Positions 32,247-42,777 are shown, counted from the first letter of the stretch. The stretch: DNA of 64,000 nt from Symbiodinium natans (GCA_905221605.1 CAJNDS010002497.1:20001-84000), one strand, 5' to 3'. Notes: a model not told the origin generated them from the sequence alone. Numbers and translations are program-made.

Positions 32247-32880
32247 CAAGTTGCCAAATACGCAGCTGGCCGACGTGGGCAAGGCACACTCGCCTTGTGC
32301 ACACGACAGGACTGCAGCGGCAGCACGTTCTCCAGAGAGTAAGCCTTGGGGTTTAGGGTTTAGGGGTTAGGGTTTAGGGTTTAGGGTTTGGGGTTTAAGG
32401 TTTAGGGTTTAGGGCTCGGGGGTTTAGGGGGTTGTTTACTTTATAAGGGAACCCAGAACCGGCACCACTGGGCAACCAAGAAGCCTTCCCGGAGCAAAGG
32501 CAGCCAGGCTCCTGCCTCGCATCGACCATGGCCATCCCATACTCGCACTCACCTTAGTTTAGGGTTTAGGGTTTAGGGTTTAGGGTTTAGGGTTTAGGGT
32601 TTAGGGTTTAGGGTTTAGGGTTTAGGGTTTAGGGTTTAGGGTTTAGGGTTTAGGGTTTAGGGTTTAGGGTTTAGGGTTTAGGGTTTAGGGCTTCGGGTTA
32701 GTTCATAAGCCCCTTTCAGTTCTATGGGGGATTTTGGTATCCCAAAAAGTGCAAAGTGTACTCATTCAGCTACTATAAGTCACAGAAGCCCGTCTGCAAG
32801 GATTCGCCATCTACAGAATATGCTTCGAAATCGGCAACTGCCAGATATGGAAGGTGGCGGATGCACTTCATCCGCTGCTT
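32247..32880 (-). CDS. Three-exon Cys-rich chain with hybrid introns
   Basis: Exons at 32784-32880 (KQRMKCIRHLPYLAVADFEA then YSVDGESLQTGF), 32477-32552 (ECEYGMAMVDARQEPGCLCS) and 32247-32344 (LTLWRTCCRCSPVVCTRRVC then LAHVGQLRIWQL) join with matching phases. The first junction gives GFCECEYGM, a C-x-C pattern seen in EGF-like modules, though that is only suggestive. The first intron (231 nt) is a family B element whose 3' end is interrupted by a 140-bp telomere array just before CTAAG|. The second (132 nt) is the donor half of a family A element running into a telomere array. The last exon ends with a GC donor. Confidence 0.6.
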
Positions 32881-33093
32881 CTGACCAGCCCACACGTTCA
32901 CTTCCTACGGCTGCTGATTTCCGTGCCGAAAATGACGGCACGACCCTATAGTTAACAGTTCTTGGTAGAGGAGCATGCTACATGCGCATCTCTTCGACTT
33001 CTAAAAATCACCTAACCCTAAACCCTAAACCCTAAACCCTAAACCCTAAACCCTAAGCCTTAAACCCTAAAGCCTAAACCCTAAACCCTAAAC

Positions 33094-33340
33094 CTGCTTT
33101 CAAAAGGGCGGCCCATGAGTCGAGCGTCGGTCAAAGAAGGCAGTAGCTCGCAGCGAAGCCACCCCCGGGCAATGAGCGCATCGCTGATTTTCTTCGCCAG
33201 TAGGAACCATGCGTCGAGACTTTCCGCACGCACCATCCAATCCATGTCCCTGTCTACCACGTCTACTTTCCTTAGGTCCCTTCTCAGGTACCCAGGAAAA
33301 GTTTGGGGTAATGCCTCAAGGACCGGAATCCATTTAAACC
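33094..33340 (-). CDS. Longest clean exon of the region
   Basis: Two hundred forty-seven nt, 81 codons: KWIPVLEALPQTFPGYLRRD, LRKVDVVDRDMDWMVRAESL, DAWFLLAKKISDALIARGWL, then RCELLPSLTDARLMGRPFES. Acceptor TTTAG|GG and donor AG|GTTTAGG both come from telomere arrays. Family not recognised; likely the same gene as the exons just downstream. Confidence 0.65.
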
Positions 33341-33912
33341 CTAAACCCTAAACCTAAACCCTAAACCTTAAACCCTAAACCCTAAACCCTAAACCCTAAA
33401 CCCTAAACCCTAAACCCTAAACCCACCACCCACCGGACTTCCCCCCCGCGCCCCCCCCAAAGTGCAGCCTTTTTATCTGGACCGAGACTCCCACCACTCA
33501 GTTGTCCTTGCAGCTCACCTGGGGTGGGTCTTGAGGCCTCTGGTACGAATTTAACTTCACTGCAGCCCAAACAAGGCTATTTCCCCTGTTTACCCCAGAT
33601 AGAATAGAATCCCTAAACCCTAAACCCTAAACCCTAAACTCTAAACCCTAGACCCTAAACCCTAAACCCTAAACCCTAAACCCTAAGCATATAGGGATTG
33701 GCCCTATAGACCTGTAAACATGGATTCCAAATTCAGCCCCAGCCGCCATAGCGAACAAGACCCACGAGCGTGCCTTGAAAGGAGCCCTTGATGGTTTAGG
33801 GTGCTGTAGGGTTTGTAGGGTTTATAGGGTTTATCGGGTTTATAGGGTTTATAGGGTTTATAGGAATTAGAGGGTTTGTAGGGTTTGTAGGGTTTGTAGA
33901 GAACTGAACGCA

Positions 33913-34560
33913 CTAAGTCGCCAATTTAGTCTCCTCCTTCTTTGGTCTGAGAAAGACATCGCCAAGGCCGCGGGTCCTGGGTCCTTCCTCATTGGGTTTA
34001 GGGTTTAGGGTTTAGGGTTTAGGGTTTAGGCTTATTGTTTCATATGAGCCCATCCACTCCGTGTGCCTCCAGTGGGGAAGTGCTGCACCTTGGCACGCTC
34101 CAAGACCGCCAGGCAATCCCGCAGGGCCTTTCCAGGGGATGACATGTATGCTTTGTCTCGGGGTTTAGGGTTTAGCAATTAGGAAAGGGTTTTGGGGAGG
34201 TATTGTAGTATAAGTATAAAGGGACCAAAAGGGTTTTGGGGAGGCATTATAGTATAAGTATAAAGGGACCACAAGGGATCACTGTTAGAGATTGTTAGAG
34301 ATTGTTCCGACCCCTATATCAGCCCACGAGCTGCGCTGGTGAACTTTAGTGTATCGGGTGGCTCGGAATGAGCCGCGGAGGGAATCTCAAACCCTAAGCC
34401 CTAAGCCCTAAGCCCTAAGCCCTAAACCCTAAACCCTAACCCTAAACCCGATGAGAAGGCCTGGAGGCGTTAAGCCAACCCCCAAACCCCATACCCTGAG
34501 ACCTGAAGTTTCAAGGCCTCAAACCCCTACCCGAAGCCGCACTTGTTTGGGGGCAGACAT
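33913..34560 (-). CDS. Small complete four-exon gene, 89 aa, unknown
   Basis: Exons at 34531-34560, 34328-34385, 34050-34156 and 33913-33987 close exactly in phase from ATG to TAG. The parts read MSAPKQVRLR, IPSAAHSEPPDTLKFTSAA, KAYMSSPGKALRDCLAVLER then AKVQHFPTGGTRSGW, and EGPRTRGLGDVFLRPKKEET then KLAT-stop. The protein is small, soluble and basic; no domain recognised. Donors are CGG|GTAGGGG, C|GTGGGC and TGG|GCTCAT (GC). The last intron is 62 nt and about 36 nt of it are CCCTAAA units. The ATG lies 10 nt downstream of a telomere block, so the 5' UTR must be very short or trans-spliced. Confidence 0.65.
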
Positions 34561-34852
34561 GAAGGGTTAGGGTTTAGGGTTTAGGGTTTAGGGTTTAGGG
34601 CTTAGGGCTTAGGGCTTAGGGCTTAGGGCTTAGGGCTTAGGGTTTAGGTTTCAGCTAGGGTTCAGAAAATGTGTTGCACGAGGGAGTGTTATCAGCAATG
34701 CGGTTTGTTGAAGTAGGACAATAGGCAGGTGAAGTCGGAGCCTTACATGTAGGGGTGCCCACAAACTCTAAAAAGGGGCCCATAGTCATAGCCACCAGCA
34801 ATGCCAAGTGGGGTTTTAGGGTTTAGTTTTTCCCCCCCCCCCCCCCCCCCCC

Positions 34853-34954
34853 GCCCCCCGCCTCTTGCTGCTGCCATGCTTTGAGCACCACCATTGGGAT
34901 GTTTCCGACAAACTGCCACTTCTCGAGCCTGGTTGCGTACAGGGCTGAATTGCC
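34853..34954 (-). CDS. Candidate exon with telomeric acceptor
   Basis: TTTAG|GGC then NSALYATRLEKWQFVGNIPM followed by VVLKAWQQQEA, ending at a G-rich (sense) tract. Confidence 0.5.
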
Positions 34955-35814
34955 CTAAACCCTAGACCCGAAAGCCTGTAAATCCTGCATCCCAAATCCT
35001 CACCGCTTGCTCAAAACTGAACCCTGAATCCTAAACCCTGATTTACAAACACTAAACCCTAAACCCTGAACCCTGAACGCTAAACCCTAAACCCTAAACC
35101 CTAAACCCTAAACCCTAAACCCTAAACCCTAAACCCTAAACCCCCTGAACCTTTTTACCCTGCGGACGGGACCTCGTGGCGGGCGGAACTGGAACGGTAT
35201 CCGTCCCGAGCCGGCGGGAGAGCCATGTAAGGTCTCGGACTAGTTGTGGGAAGCCTGGACGTTTGTAGGGTTTAGGGTTTAGGGTTTAGGGTTTAGGGTT
35301 TACAGGGTTTACAGGGCTTATAAGGGTTTACAGGGCTTACAGGGGTTTACAGGGTTTTTTAGGGTTTACAGGGTTTATAAGGGTTTATGAGGGTTTTTTA
35401 GGGTTTAGAGGGTTTGTAGGTCTTTTGGGGTTTGTAGGGTTTGTAGACTATGTAGGGGTTCGGGTCTATAGGGTTTACAGGCTGTATTGGGTTTACAAAG
35501 TTATAGGGTTGACAGAGTCTGTAGGGTTTGTAGGGTTTATAGGGTTTCTGGGGCTTGTATGGTTTAGAGGGTTTGTAGGGTTGGGGTTTACAGGGTTGAG
35601 AACTTTTTTTTAGCCCTCAGAATCGCCCAATATGAGAATATGAATGCGTATCCCTACTGTTGAAAACAATACATTCGACACACCAACAGCCTTTCACAAG
35701 AAGAGAGGGATCCTGGGAGTTAGGAGAGGATTCTGCGTTTTGGCCCAAAAAACCGCCAAGCATCCCCTAAATAATTTGAGCACCCCTGCACATTCAACCT
35801 GCTGTGAACACGAA

Positions 35815-35962
35815 AGCCTTTAACGCTAAATACCTTAAAAACTAAAAAAAAAAACCTTAAGCCCCAAAACAACCCTAAAATCCTGTCTTTAACGCTAAAC
35901 CTCAGAAAACTCTAAAAAAAACCTTAAGCCCCAAAACAACCCTAAAATCCTGACTTTTATCG
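35815..35962. repeat. Tandem duplication of about 70 bp
   Basis: Two copies of a unit starting TTTAACGCTAAA and ending CCTTAAGCCCCAAAACAACCCTAAAATCCTG. Confidence 0.85.
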
Positions 35963-35980
35963 CGCACTAAACACTCCCTG

Positions 35981-36034
35981 CGGGCCGATCACCCACCCTT
36001 TCCTCGACAGCCTTCACCAGCAAGTAGGCGTGAG
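35981..36034 (-). CDS. Candidate exon abutting family A
   Basis: Frame THAYLLVKAVEERVGDRPAG, starting right after GGGCTACCCAG|G, the edge of the family A element. The upstream partner NATEEERRAWPWKRALTLG lies at about 36180-36225, but the phases do not close with standard sites. Confidence 0.45.
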
Positions 36035-36040
36035 TCCTGG

Positions 36041-36174
36041 GTAGCCCAGTAACCCTAAACCCTAAACCCTAAACCCTAAACCCTAAACCCTAAACCCTAA
36101 ACCTTTTTCGGTTGGTTACTTTAGAAGGGAACCTTGAACAAAAAAAAGGGGTAAAGGGCACCACTGGTCTGCCC
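36041..36174. mobile_element. Family A element interrupted by a telomere array
   Basis: Compared with 1174-1276, the stretch after CCCAGTAACCC is replaced by a CCCTAAA array of about 50 bp, after which CTTTTTCGGTTGGTTACTTTAGAAGGGAACC resumes. The break sits at an AACCC microhomology. Confidence 0.8.
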
Positions 36175-36286
36175 AGAGTCAGTGCCCTCTTCCAGGGCCA
36201 GGCTCGCCTCTCCTCTTCAGTGGCGTTCTCTCAGATCCCTAAACCCTAAACCCTAAACCCTAAACCCTAAACCCTAAACCCTAAAC

Positions 36287-36363
36287 CCGAAGCCCAGCAA
36301 GGTCGTCTCCTCCAGGGAGAAGGTCAGCACGAAGCTAATGCTGGCTCCTGAGATCGACTCTGG
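36287..36363 (-). CDS. Candidate exon
   Basis: Seventy-seven nt read PESISGASISFVLTFSLEET then TLLGF; donor GG|GTTTAGGG, acceptor TGTGAG. Confidence 0.55.
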
Positions 36364-36533
36364 CTCACATCTGGCGGTTTAGGGTTTAGGGTTTAGGGTT
36401 CGGGATTTAGGGTTTAGGGTTAGGGTTTTGGGTTTTGGGGTTTGGGGTTTGGGGTTTGGGGTTTGGGGTTTAGGGTTTAGGGTTTAGGGTTCAGGGTTTA
36501 GGGCTTAGGGGCCAAACCGATAGTGACCTCTAC

Positions 36534-36610
36534 AGCGAACCGCTCTCTCTTGGTCTGTTGGGTTCAACAAATAGCCCCTCTTGTTTTGAGAAGGAGAATG
36601 AATCAGCGCC
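36534..36610 (-). CDS. Candidate exon with telomeric acceptor
   Basis: Seventy-seven nt read GADSFSFSKQEGLFVEPNRP then RESGS after TTTAG|; donor CT|GTAGAGG. Confidence 0.55.
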
Positions 36611-36857
36611 CTAAACCCTAAACCCGAACCAAACTCTAAACCCTAAACCCTAAACCCTAAACCCTGAATCCTAAACCCTAAACCCTAAACCCTAAACCCC
36701 AAACCCTAAACCCTACACCCTAAACCCTAAACCCTAAACCCTAAACCCTAAACCCTAAACCCTAAACCCTAAACCCTAAACCCTAAACCCTAAACCCTAA
36801 ACCCTAAACCCTGAATCGAATCCTAAACCCTGAATCCTTGGATCCTTATCCCTACAC

Positions 36858-36936
36858 CCTAGGTGTAGCGTTGATCTGGGTAAGATTTCGGAATTCTCTG
36901 CTCCTGCTCGAAAAGAGAAAGAATCTCTCGATACCC
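36858..36936 (-). CDS. Candidate exon
   Basis: Frame IERFFLFSSRSREFRNLTQI then NATPR, donor AGG|GTGTAGG; the acceptor side is a G tract. Confidence 0.45.
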
Positions 36937-37174
36937 CCCCCCCCCCCAAGTATCGGGCCTTAACTTGGGTCCCTTGTCATGTAACCCTTATAAGGGCCCA
37001 TACTTCGGATCCGTATAAAGGAGGGCAAGGGACCATGCTAAAGGCGCATGGTTCCAACCTCAGACAGAGTTTCCGGTTTAGGGTTTAGGATGTCGGGCTT
37101 CGTGTCGCCCCGGGTTCCTGGGACTGGCACTGCGGCGCGACTGGGTTTAGGGTTTACGGTTTGGGGTTTAGGGC

Positions 37175-37246
37175 CTCCGTACGGAGATTTTGCCCAGAAC
37201 ACAACTTGGAAGCCTTGAAAAGAAGCAAAGAACCTTTCCAAGAACT
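37175..37246 (-). CDS. Candidate exon
   Basis: Frame EFLERFFASFQGFQVVFWAK then SPYG, Phe-rich. Splice sites not fixed. Confidence 0.4.
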
Positions 37247-37562
37247 CCCAGCAATAACCCCGAATACTTAATGAACCCCTAGAATCCCCTCCCCTAAAAT
37301 TAACCCCCCCCTACCCCCTAAATTCAAACACTCCCATTATCGTGCTACTCTTGTATTTGGAGTATTGAATATTAGGTGGGAAGGGGGGGGTTTAATTTTT
37401 GGGGGAGCGGATTGGAGTAGGAGTTCTCTCCTCTGTTCTTGGAACCCTCAAAAGGCCAAAGTTGTTTGTGGTCCCCTGTAAAGCTAACCTACTGGAAGAA
37501 CAACATCCCGAAACCCTGAACCCTGAACCCTGAACCCTGAACCCTAAACCCTAAACCCCAAC

Positions 37563-37650
37563 CTTTTCCAAGGCTCTGAGATCGGCGAGCGCAATGGATA
37601 AGGTGGGTTCGCTCAGCACCGTGGCAGACTCCATGAGGCCCCAGAGAGGC
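37563..37650 (-). CDS. Candidate exon
   Basis: Eighty-eight nt read PLWGLMESATVLSEPTLSIA then LADLRALEK; acceptor CCCTAG, donor AAG|GTTGGGG. Confidence 0.55.
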
Positions 37651-37854
37651 CTAGGGCTTTTGGGGGGTTTAGGGTGTAGGGTTTAGGGTTTAGGGTTTAG
37701 GGTTTTAGGGTTTTAGGGTTTTAGGGTTTTAGGGTTTAGGGTTTAGGGCTTAGGGCTTAGGGTTTAGGGCTTAGGGTTTAGGGATGTTTAGGGTTTAGGG
37801 TGTAGGGTTTAGGGTTTAGGGTGTGAGGTCAGGGTGCAGGGTTTTGAGACGCCC

Positions 37855-37935
37855 AAAGGTCGCTCCCATACCCTGTACCAAACACAAACCCTCGTGCTGA
37901 ACCAACGAGCCTCGTATAGCTGTAGGAGAGGGTCT
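37855..37935 (-). CDS. Candidate exon
   Basis: Frame TLSYSYTRLVGSARGFVFGT then GYGSDLWASQNP. Splice sites not fixed. Confidence 0.4.
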
Positions 37936-37964
37936 GGGGTTCAGGGTTTAGGAGTTAGAAGGTT

Positions 37965-38209
37965 TAGGACGATGTGTGGAGACTGTTCTGGTCTTAGTTG
38001 CTGAGTTCATAAGCCCCCCCCAAAAGTGTACACTTTCAGTTCGATAGGGGAGTATAGTATCCCAAAAAGTGTAAAGTGTACTCACTCAGCTACTAAGGGA
38101 TATGTTACCCCGACGGAATTCACTGGCGGGCTCTCCCGGCATGCAAGCTACAGATGATGCGGCTCTGAGACCAGAAGGGCATCGAAAAGTGCTGACATGT
38201 GCGTAACCG
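37965..38209 (-). CDS. Exon pair around a family B element
   Basis: The exon at 38094-38209 reads GYAHVSTFRCPSGLRAASSV then ACMPGEPASEFRRGNISL and ends A|GTAGCTGAG. After the 101-nt intron 37993-38093, acceptor CAACTAAG leads to NQNSLHTSS and a stop in CCTAAACC at the edge of a heptamer unit. The second part is short and could be untranslated. Confidence 0.5.
37993..38093. mobile_element. Family B element acting as an intron
   Basis: Bounded in the sense strand by GTAGCTGAGTGAGTACACTT and CTTATGAACTCAGCAACTAAG. Same family as 61819-61927 and the interrupted copy at about 32697-32783. Confidence 0.75.
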
Positions 38210-38364
38210 CTGGGCCGCTGGGTGTAGGGTTTAGTTAGGCTTTAGGGTTTGGGGCTTAGGGCTTAGGGTCTAGGGCTTAGGGTTTAGGGATGTTTAGGGT
38301 TTAGGGTTTAGGGTTTAGGGTTTAGGGCTTAGGCTTGGAAGGATCAAAGGGTCTTAGGGTTTAA

Positions 38365-38450
38365 GGTGCGAGTTAGCTTGTGAGGGTGTGAACCGGCCCC
38401 CCCAAAGAAAGAGGGCAAGTGTGGACTTTGGATGAGACTCCTCTTGAACC
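38365..38450 (-). CDS. Candidate exon
   Basis: Frame EESHPKSTLALFLWGGRFTP then SQANSH, acceptor GGTTCAAG. A second minus frame is also open. Confidence 0.35.
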
Positions 38451-38816
38451 CCAAACCCTGAACCCCAGGAACTGTTTGTTGACTTGCTCCCTCAAAACGG
38501 TTTAGGGTTTACCCTATCTGCCTGCAAAAAGCCCTAACCCAAACCATCCACGCCCTGAGCCCTTCAAAAAGTCAGCAAGACACCCCCTAGAAAAAACCCT
38601 AAACCCTAGGTAGACCCTAAGCACGAAACCCTACGTACACCCTTTGCACAACCCTAAACCCTAAAACCCTAAAGCCAAAAAACCCTAAACCCCTGAACCC
38701 CTGAACCCCTGAACCCCTACACCCCTCAACCCCTACACCCCTAAACCCTAAACCCCAACCCCCAAAACCCAAACCCTAAACCCTAAACCCTAAACCCTAA
38801 ACCCTAAACCCCCTAC

Positions 38817-38907
38817 CTCGAAGACAAAGGCGCAAGGCCGCCACGATGGCGAGCGAGCACTCGAGGATGGTCGAAAAGGCCACGCCGAGGGCGATGCATC
38901 CGCCGTA
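38817..38907 (-). CDS. Candidate membrane exon
   Basis: Ninety-one nt read YGGCIALGVAFSTILECSLA then IVAALRLCLR, one hydrophobic helix. Acceptor CCGGCAG, donor G|GTAGGGGG. Confidence 0.6.
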
Positions 38908-39231
38908 CTGCCGGGGGGGGTGGGGTTTGGGGTTTAGGGTTTAGGGTTTAGGGTTTAGGGTTTAGGGTTTAGGGTTTAGGGTTTAGGGTATAGGGTTTAG
39001 GGTTTAGGGGTTTAGGGGTTTAGGGTTTAGGGTTTAGGGTTTGGGGTTTAGGGGTTTAGGGGTTTAGGGTTTGGCGTTTGGGGTTTGGGGTTTGGGGAGT
39101 AGGGTTTTGGGTTTATGGTTTGGGGTTTGGGGATCAGCACTCCGGGTCGAGCAGTTGTACAGTTAAGCTTTATTTACGGCTCGGATATAACACCCGCCCA
39201 CCCAGAGAATCCCACAACATTGAGAAAGCAA

Positions 39232-39412
39232 AAACGGCCAAAAGGCCAACAGCTGAAAATAAAGCGGCCAAAAACTGAAAATAACGCGGCCAAAAACTGA
39301 AAATAAAGCGGCCAAAAACTGAAAATAAAGCGGCCAAAACTGAAAATAAAGCGGCCAAAAGCTGAAAATAAAGCGGCCAAAAACTGAAAATCAAGCGGCC
39401 AAAAACTGAAAT
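39232..39412. repeat. 22-bp minisatellite, copy 2
   Basis: About eight copies of CTGAAAATAAAGCGGCCAAAAA, 17 of 22 bases as in 7590-7790 but inverted relative to it. Confidence 0.9.
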
Positions 39413-39649
39413 TAAATTAACTTGTAAATCTATATGGTAGGGAGGGTTTAGGGTTTGGGGTTTAGGTGTTTAGGGCTGAGGGTTTGGGGGTTTTAGGGGT
39501 TTAGGGTTTAGGGTCTGGAGTTTAGGGTTTGGGGTTTGGAGCTTGGGGATTTGGGTTTAGGGGTTTGGGGTTTGGGGTTTGGGGTTTAGGGTTTGGGGTT
39601 TAGGGTTTTGGGTTTGGGGTTTTGGGTTTGGGGTTTTGGGGGTTTAGGG

Positions 39650-39797
39650 CCTTGGGGGTCTTTTTTAGTGGGGGTGGTTGTGGAGTTGGGGAGTTTAGAA
39701 TTTCTGGGTCTCGTTGAAGCACACAGCGAGAGGTTATAGAAGTGGAATTCGGAGGGCACGGTCGCGGGATACGGAGGTCTCTCCAGCCAGCCCAAGT
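39650..39797 (-). CDS. Candidate exon
   Basis: Frame LERPPYPATVPSEFHFYNLS then LCASTRPRNSKLPNS and a Thr/Lys-rich tail that runs into TTTGGGG-type repeats. End uncertain. Confidence 0.4.
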
Positions 39798-40266
39798 TAG
39801 GCTTATGGGGTTTGGGGGATTTTAGGGATTTTAGGGGGTTTAGGGGTTTCAGGGGGTTTAGGGTTTTAGGGGGTTTAGGGTTTAGGGTTTAGGGTTTAGG
39901 GTTTAGGGTTTAGGGTTTAGGGTTTAGGGTTTGGGGAGCCACCGCTGCCAGTTCTAGTCGTGATTCGGAAGGTCGTTAGCCTCCATAGTAGCTGCGACTG
40001 CCAGTCCCATCAAAAAGGACAAGGGGTTTAAAAACGAATGTAGGGTTTAGGGTTTAGGGTTTAGGGTTTAGGGTTTAGGGTTTAGGGTTTAGGGTTTAGG
40101 GTTTAGGGTTTAGGGTTTAGGGTTGCCCCCGGAACCCTAAACCCTAAAAGCCCTATCAAACCCCATAAAGCCCCATAAGCCCTTTGAAGCCCCAGTAAGC
40201 CCTATAAATTAAAGCCCTATAAACCCTAAACCCTCAACCCTCAACCCTAAACCCTAAACCCTAAAC

Positions 40267-40388
40267 TCTGAAGGGTGGTTGCGGTTTGCGTTGGAAGCCC
40301 TGCCTGCACGTGCTGCAGGCCACTTGAGAGCATCCCGCCACGGTTGGGAAAGAGCGTCCAGGGAACGACGGCCAAGCCCATAAAGAAC
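40267..40388 (-). CDS. Candidate exon
   Basis: One hundred twenty-two nt read FFMGLAVVPWTLFPNRGGML then SSGLQHVQAGLPTQTATTLQ; acceptor TAAG|G, donor A|GTTTAGGG. Upstream at about 39965-40024 a frame LMGLAVAATMEANDLPNHD shares the MGLAV start, perhaps by chance. Confidence 0.55.
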
Positions 40389-40930
40389 CTTAGGGTTTAG
40401 GGTTTAGGGTTTAGGGTTTAGGGTTTAGGGTTTAGGGTTTAGGGTTTGGGGTAGGGTGATTCCCTTAGAATCAGGACCCGCCCCCCCCATAAGGTACCCC
40501 GAATTTCGGAAACTCCACCTGCAGCTGGTGTAAGAGATCCGACACTCAGGGCTTACAGAGCTTGTACTTAGGGCTCAGGACCAAAGCTAGGTTGCAGCTC
40601 GGGGGTTTAGGGTTTAGGGTTTAGGGTTTAGGGTTTAGGGTTTAGGGTTTAGGGTTTAGGGTTTAGGGTTTAGGGTTTAGGGTTTAGGGTTTAGCTGCAA
40701 AACGGCTCATCGTGCTGGCTGGAGTTTGGTTCCTCGTAACGAGAATCTACTTGCAGAAGGAGAAGCTTGTAGCCACACAAGCTTTGCGCAACGATAAACT
40801 CTATTTAGAGCACAGGAGCTCCTCGTAGCTACTTGTAGCTACACTTCGCACAACAAGCCAGAGTAACTACTTGTAGCTCCAAGTAGGTTGAGGGCTCTTC
40901 TAGCCACAACTACAGCAACGAAAAAGGGTG

Positions 40931-41626
40931 TTATGTCCGACTGGATGGCTTCCACGTGTAGGTTCGGAGCTCCACGTAGGCGCGGCGCTCATAGCAGCAG
41001 CGGTTGTCAGGCTTGAGGCCATACTCCACCTGGGCAAGGGCAGGGTGTTTTGGGGCTATGAGTTGAGATGTTCCCCCTTATACTAAAACTCCTTGAACGG
41101 AATTTTAGGACCCCCGAGTAAAATCCCGATTAAGGACTGTTAGTGGAAGGGGAAAATTTTCAGGTTGTAAGGGTTCAGGGTCAACAGCAGGCCTGCTTAA
41201 GAGCTGCCACTCTATGGGGTCAAGGAAAAAACCCGTATCAGGGTTCTTGTTCAGGAACTTGAAACAAGTAACCATCTTAAGGATAGACAATGGTTTGCTA
41301 CATACCCCCCCCCCCCAGGTTTTGGTAGCTTGGTTGAAGGTACCATAACTAATGAGGACCTTTAAATTCGTTTACTATATAACCCCAATATTGTGGTAGC
41401 TTAGCTTAGGTTCCTTAACAACAAGAACCCAGCCAAACATCTGCAACCTGGAACGAAACAAAAACAGTGTCAGACCACTTTAGAACAACTCCGCAGAATT
41501 GCACAAAATTCTGTACAAGCCAGCCGCCAGATCACTGCAGTTGCTGGGCTCCCCTTGCGCCAGGTGGGGTACCAGCATCAGACACGCACACAGCGCTGCG
41601 CATCTCTTCAGGCAACCGGGCGGCAT
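40931..41626 (-). CDS. Putative small secreted Cys-rich protein
   Basis: The first exon (41490-41626) opens with ATG: MPPGCLKRCAALCACLMLVP then HLAQGEPSNCSDLAAGLYRI. This has a basic start, a hydrophobic core and small residues before GEPSNC, the layout of a signal peptide. Donor GA|GTTGTTC. A terminal exon (40931-41029) reads VEYGLKPDNRCCYERRAYVE then LRTYTWKPSSRT-stop after CTTGCCCAG. The phases (2 and 0) do not join directly, so a middle exon is needed; an open frame at 41105-41290 (KFLNKNPDTGFFLDPIEWQL) is a candidate. Downstream, GTAGCTAC/TTGTAGCTAC hairpin repeats lie at 40790-40900. Two adjacent genes remain possible. Confidence 0.5.
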
Positions 41627-42288
41627 GGCGCTAAACCCTTCAAAGTCATGCCCCACACCCTAAACACCCCGGACAACGTCCCAGTCAAGTGTGTGTGTGT
41701 GTGTGCTCTCACAATTTGCACAAACCTAAACCGATATGAATATGTATATGCAAACCCTGGTTAAAGCCTATGAAGCGAAAGATGCGCCCCTAAACCCGGA
41801 GTCCCCCCAAACATGTGTTCACACCTCGGTCCCCGGGTGCACTTCCATGTGCCTGAGCCTCACAGGCTGACGGGCTTGGCAGGGTTTAGGGTTTACTGTT
41901 AGGGTTTCGTGCGGGCTCTAGGGTTTAGGGTTTATGGTTTAGGGATCCTGGAAGGGTTTGGGGAGGGTTTAAACGGGTTCAGGTTGTAAAGGGCTCAGGG
42001 TTTAAAGGGTTCAAAGGGTTCAGGGTTTAACGTTGACATGGTTCAAGGGTTTAGGGTTTAGGGTTTTGGGGGTCAGGGTTCACGGCGTTTAGGGATTAAG
42101 AAAAGCACGCTTAACCCTGAAGAAATCAGCACAAAACAAGCTCTCACCCTTGCACCAAGGCCTACAAAGCAACAAGGGGCTTCGGATACGGCTTGGAGCA
42201 TTTGTGCACAGCTTCGGGTTTCTACGGGGTTTAGGGTTTAGGGTTTAAGGTTTAGGGTTTAGGGTTTCGGGTTTAGGGTTTAGGGCCT

Positions 42289-42386
42289 CGCGATGTTCGG
42301 TTTGCAGGGTGTGCCTCCAAAATGCGGCGAACTCGCGGATCGTCCTTGCAAAGATCAAGAGAAGATGGCCGGACTGTCCTTGTAAC
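42289..42386 (-). CDS. Candidate exon
   Basis: Frame LQGQSGHLLLIFARTIREFA then AFWRHTLQTEHREA; acceptor GGTCAAG|G. Confidence 0.5.
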
Positions 42387-42574
42387 CTTGACCCCTAAAC
42401 CCTACACAAACCCTGAGCCTAAACCCTAAACCCTAAACCCTACACCCTAAACCCTAAACCCTAAACCCTAAACCCTAAACCCTAGACCCTAGACCCTAGA
42501 CCCTAGGCCCTAAACCCTAGGACCCTAAACACAACACAAGCAGCCAATCATTCTCATTCTGCATCTCCTTTAAC

Positions 42575-42629
42575 CAAAAGCTCCCGGAAACCCGTTTATC
42601 TGGGGGAGTGTAGGTGTTGGATGGTAGCC
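42575..42629 (-). CDS. Short candidate exon
   Basis: Fifty-five nt read GYHPTPTLPQINGFPGAF; acceptor GCACAG, donor G|GTTAAAGG. Confidence 0.5.
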
Positions 42630-42672
42630 CTGTGCGGGGGCTTAGGGTTCTTGGGGCTTTGCAGGGCTGTTG

Positions 42673-42777
42673 GTAGCCCAGTATCCATCTTATGATAAGG
42701 GCATCCTTTTTCTGGGTTGGTTACTTTATATTCTCCATAAACGAAAAAAGGGCAAAGGGTACCACAGGGCTACCAAG
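42673..42777. mobile_element. Family A element
   Basis: GTAGCCCAGTATCC to ACCACAGGGCTACCAAG with the GGTTGGTTACTTTAT core; no telomere interruption. Confidence 0.75.
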
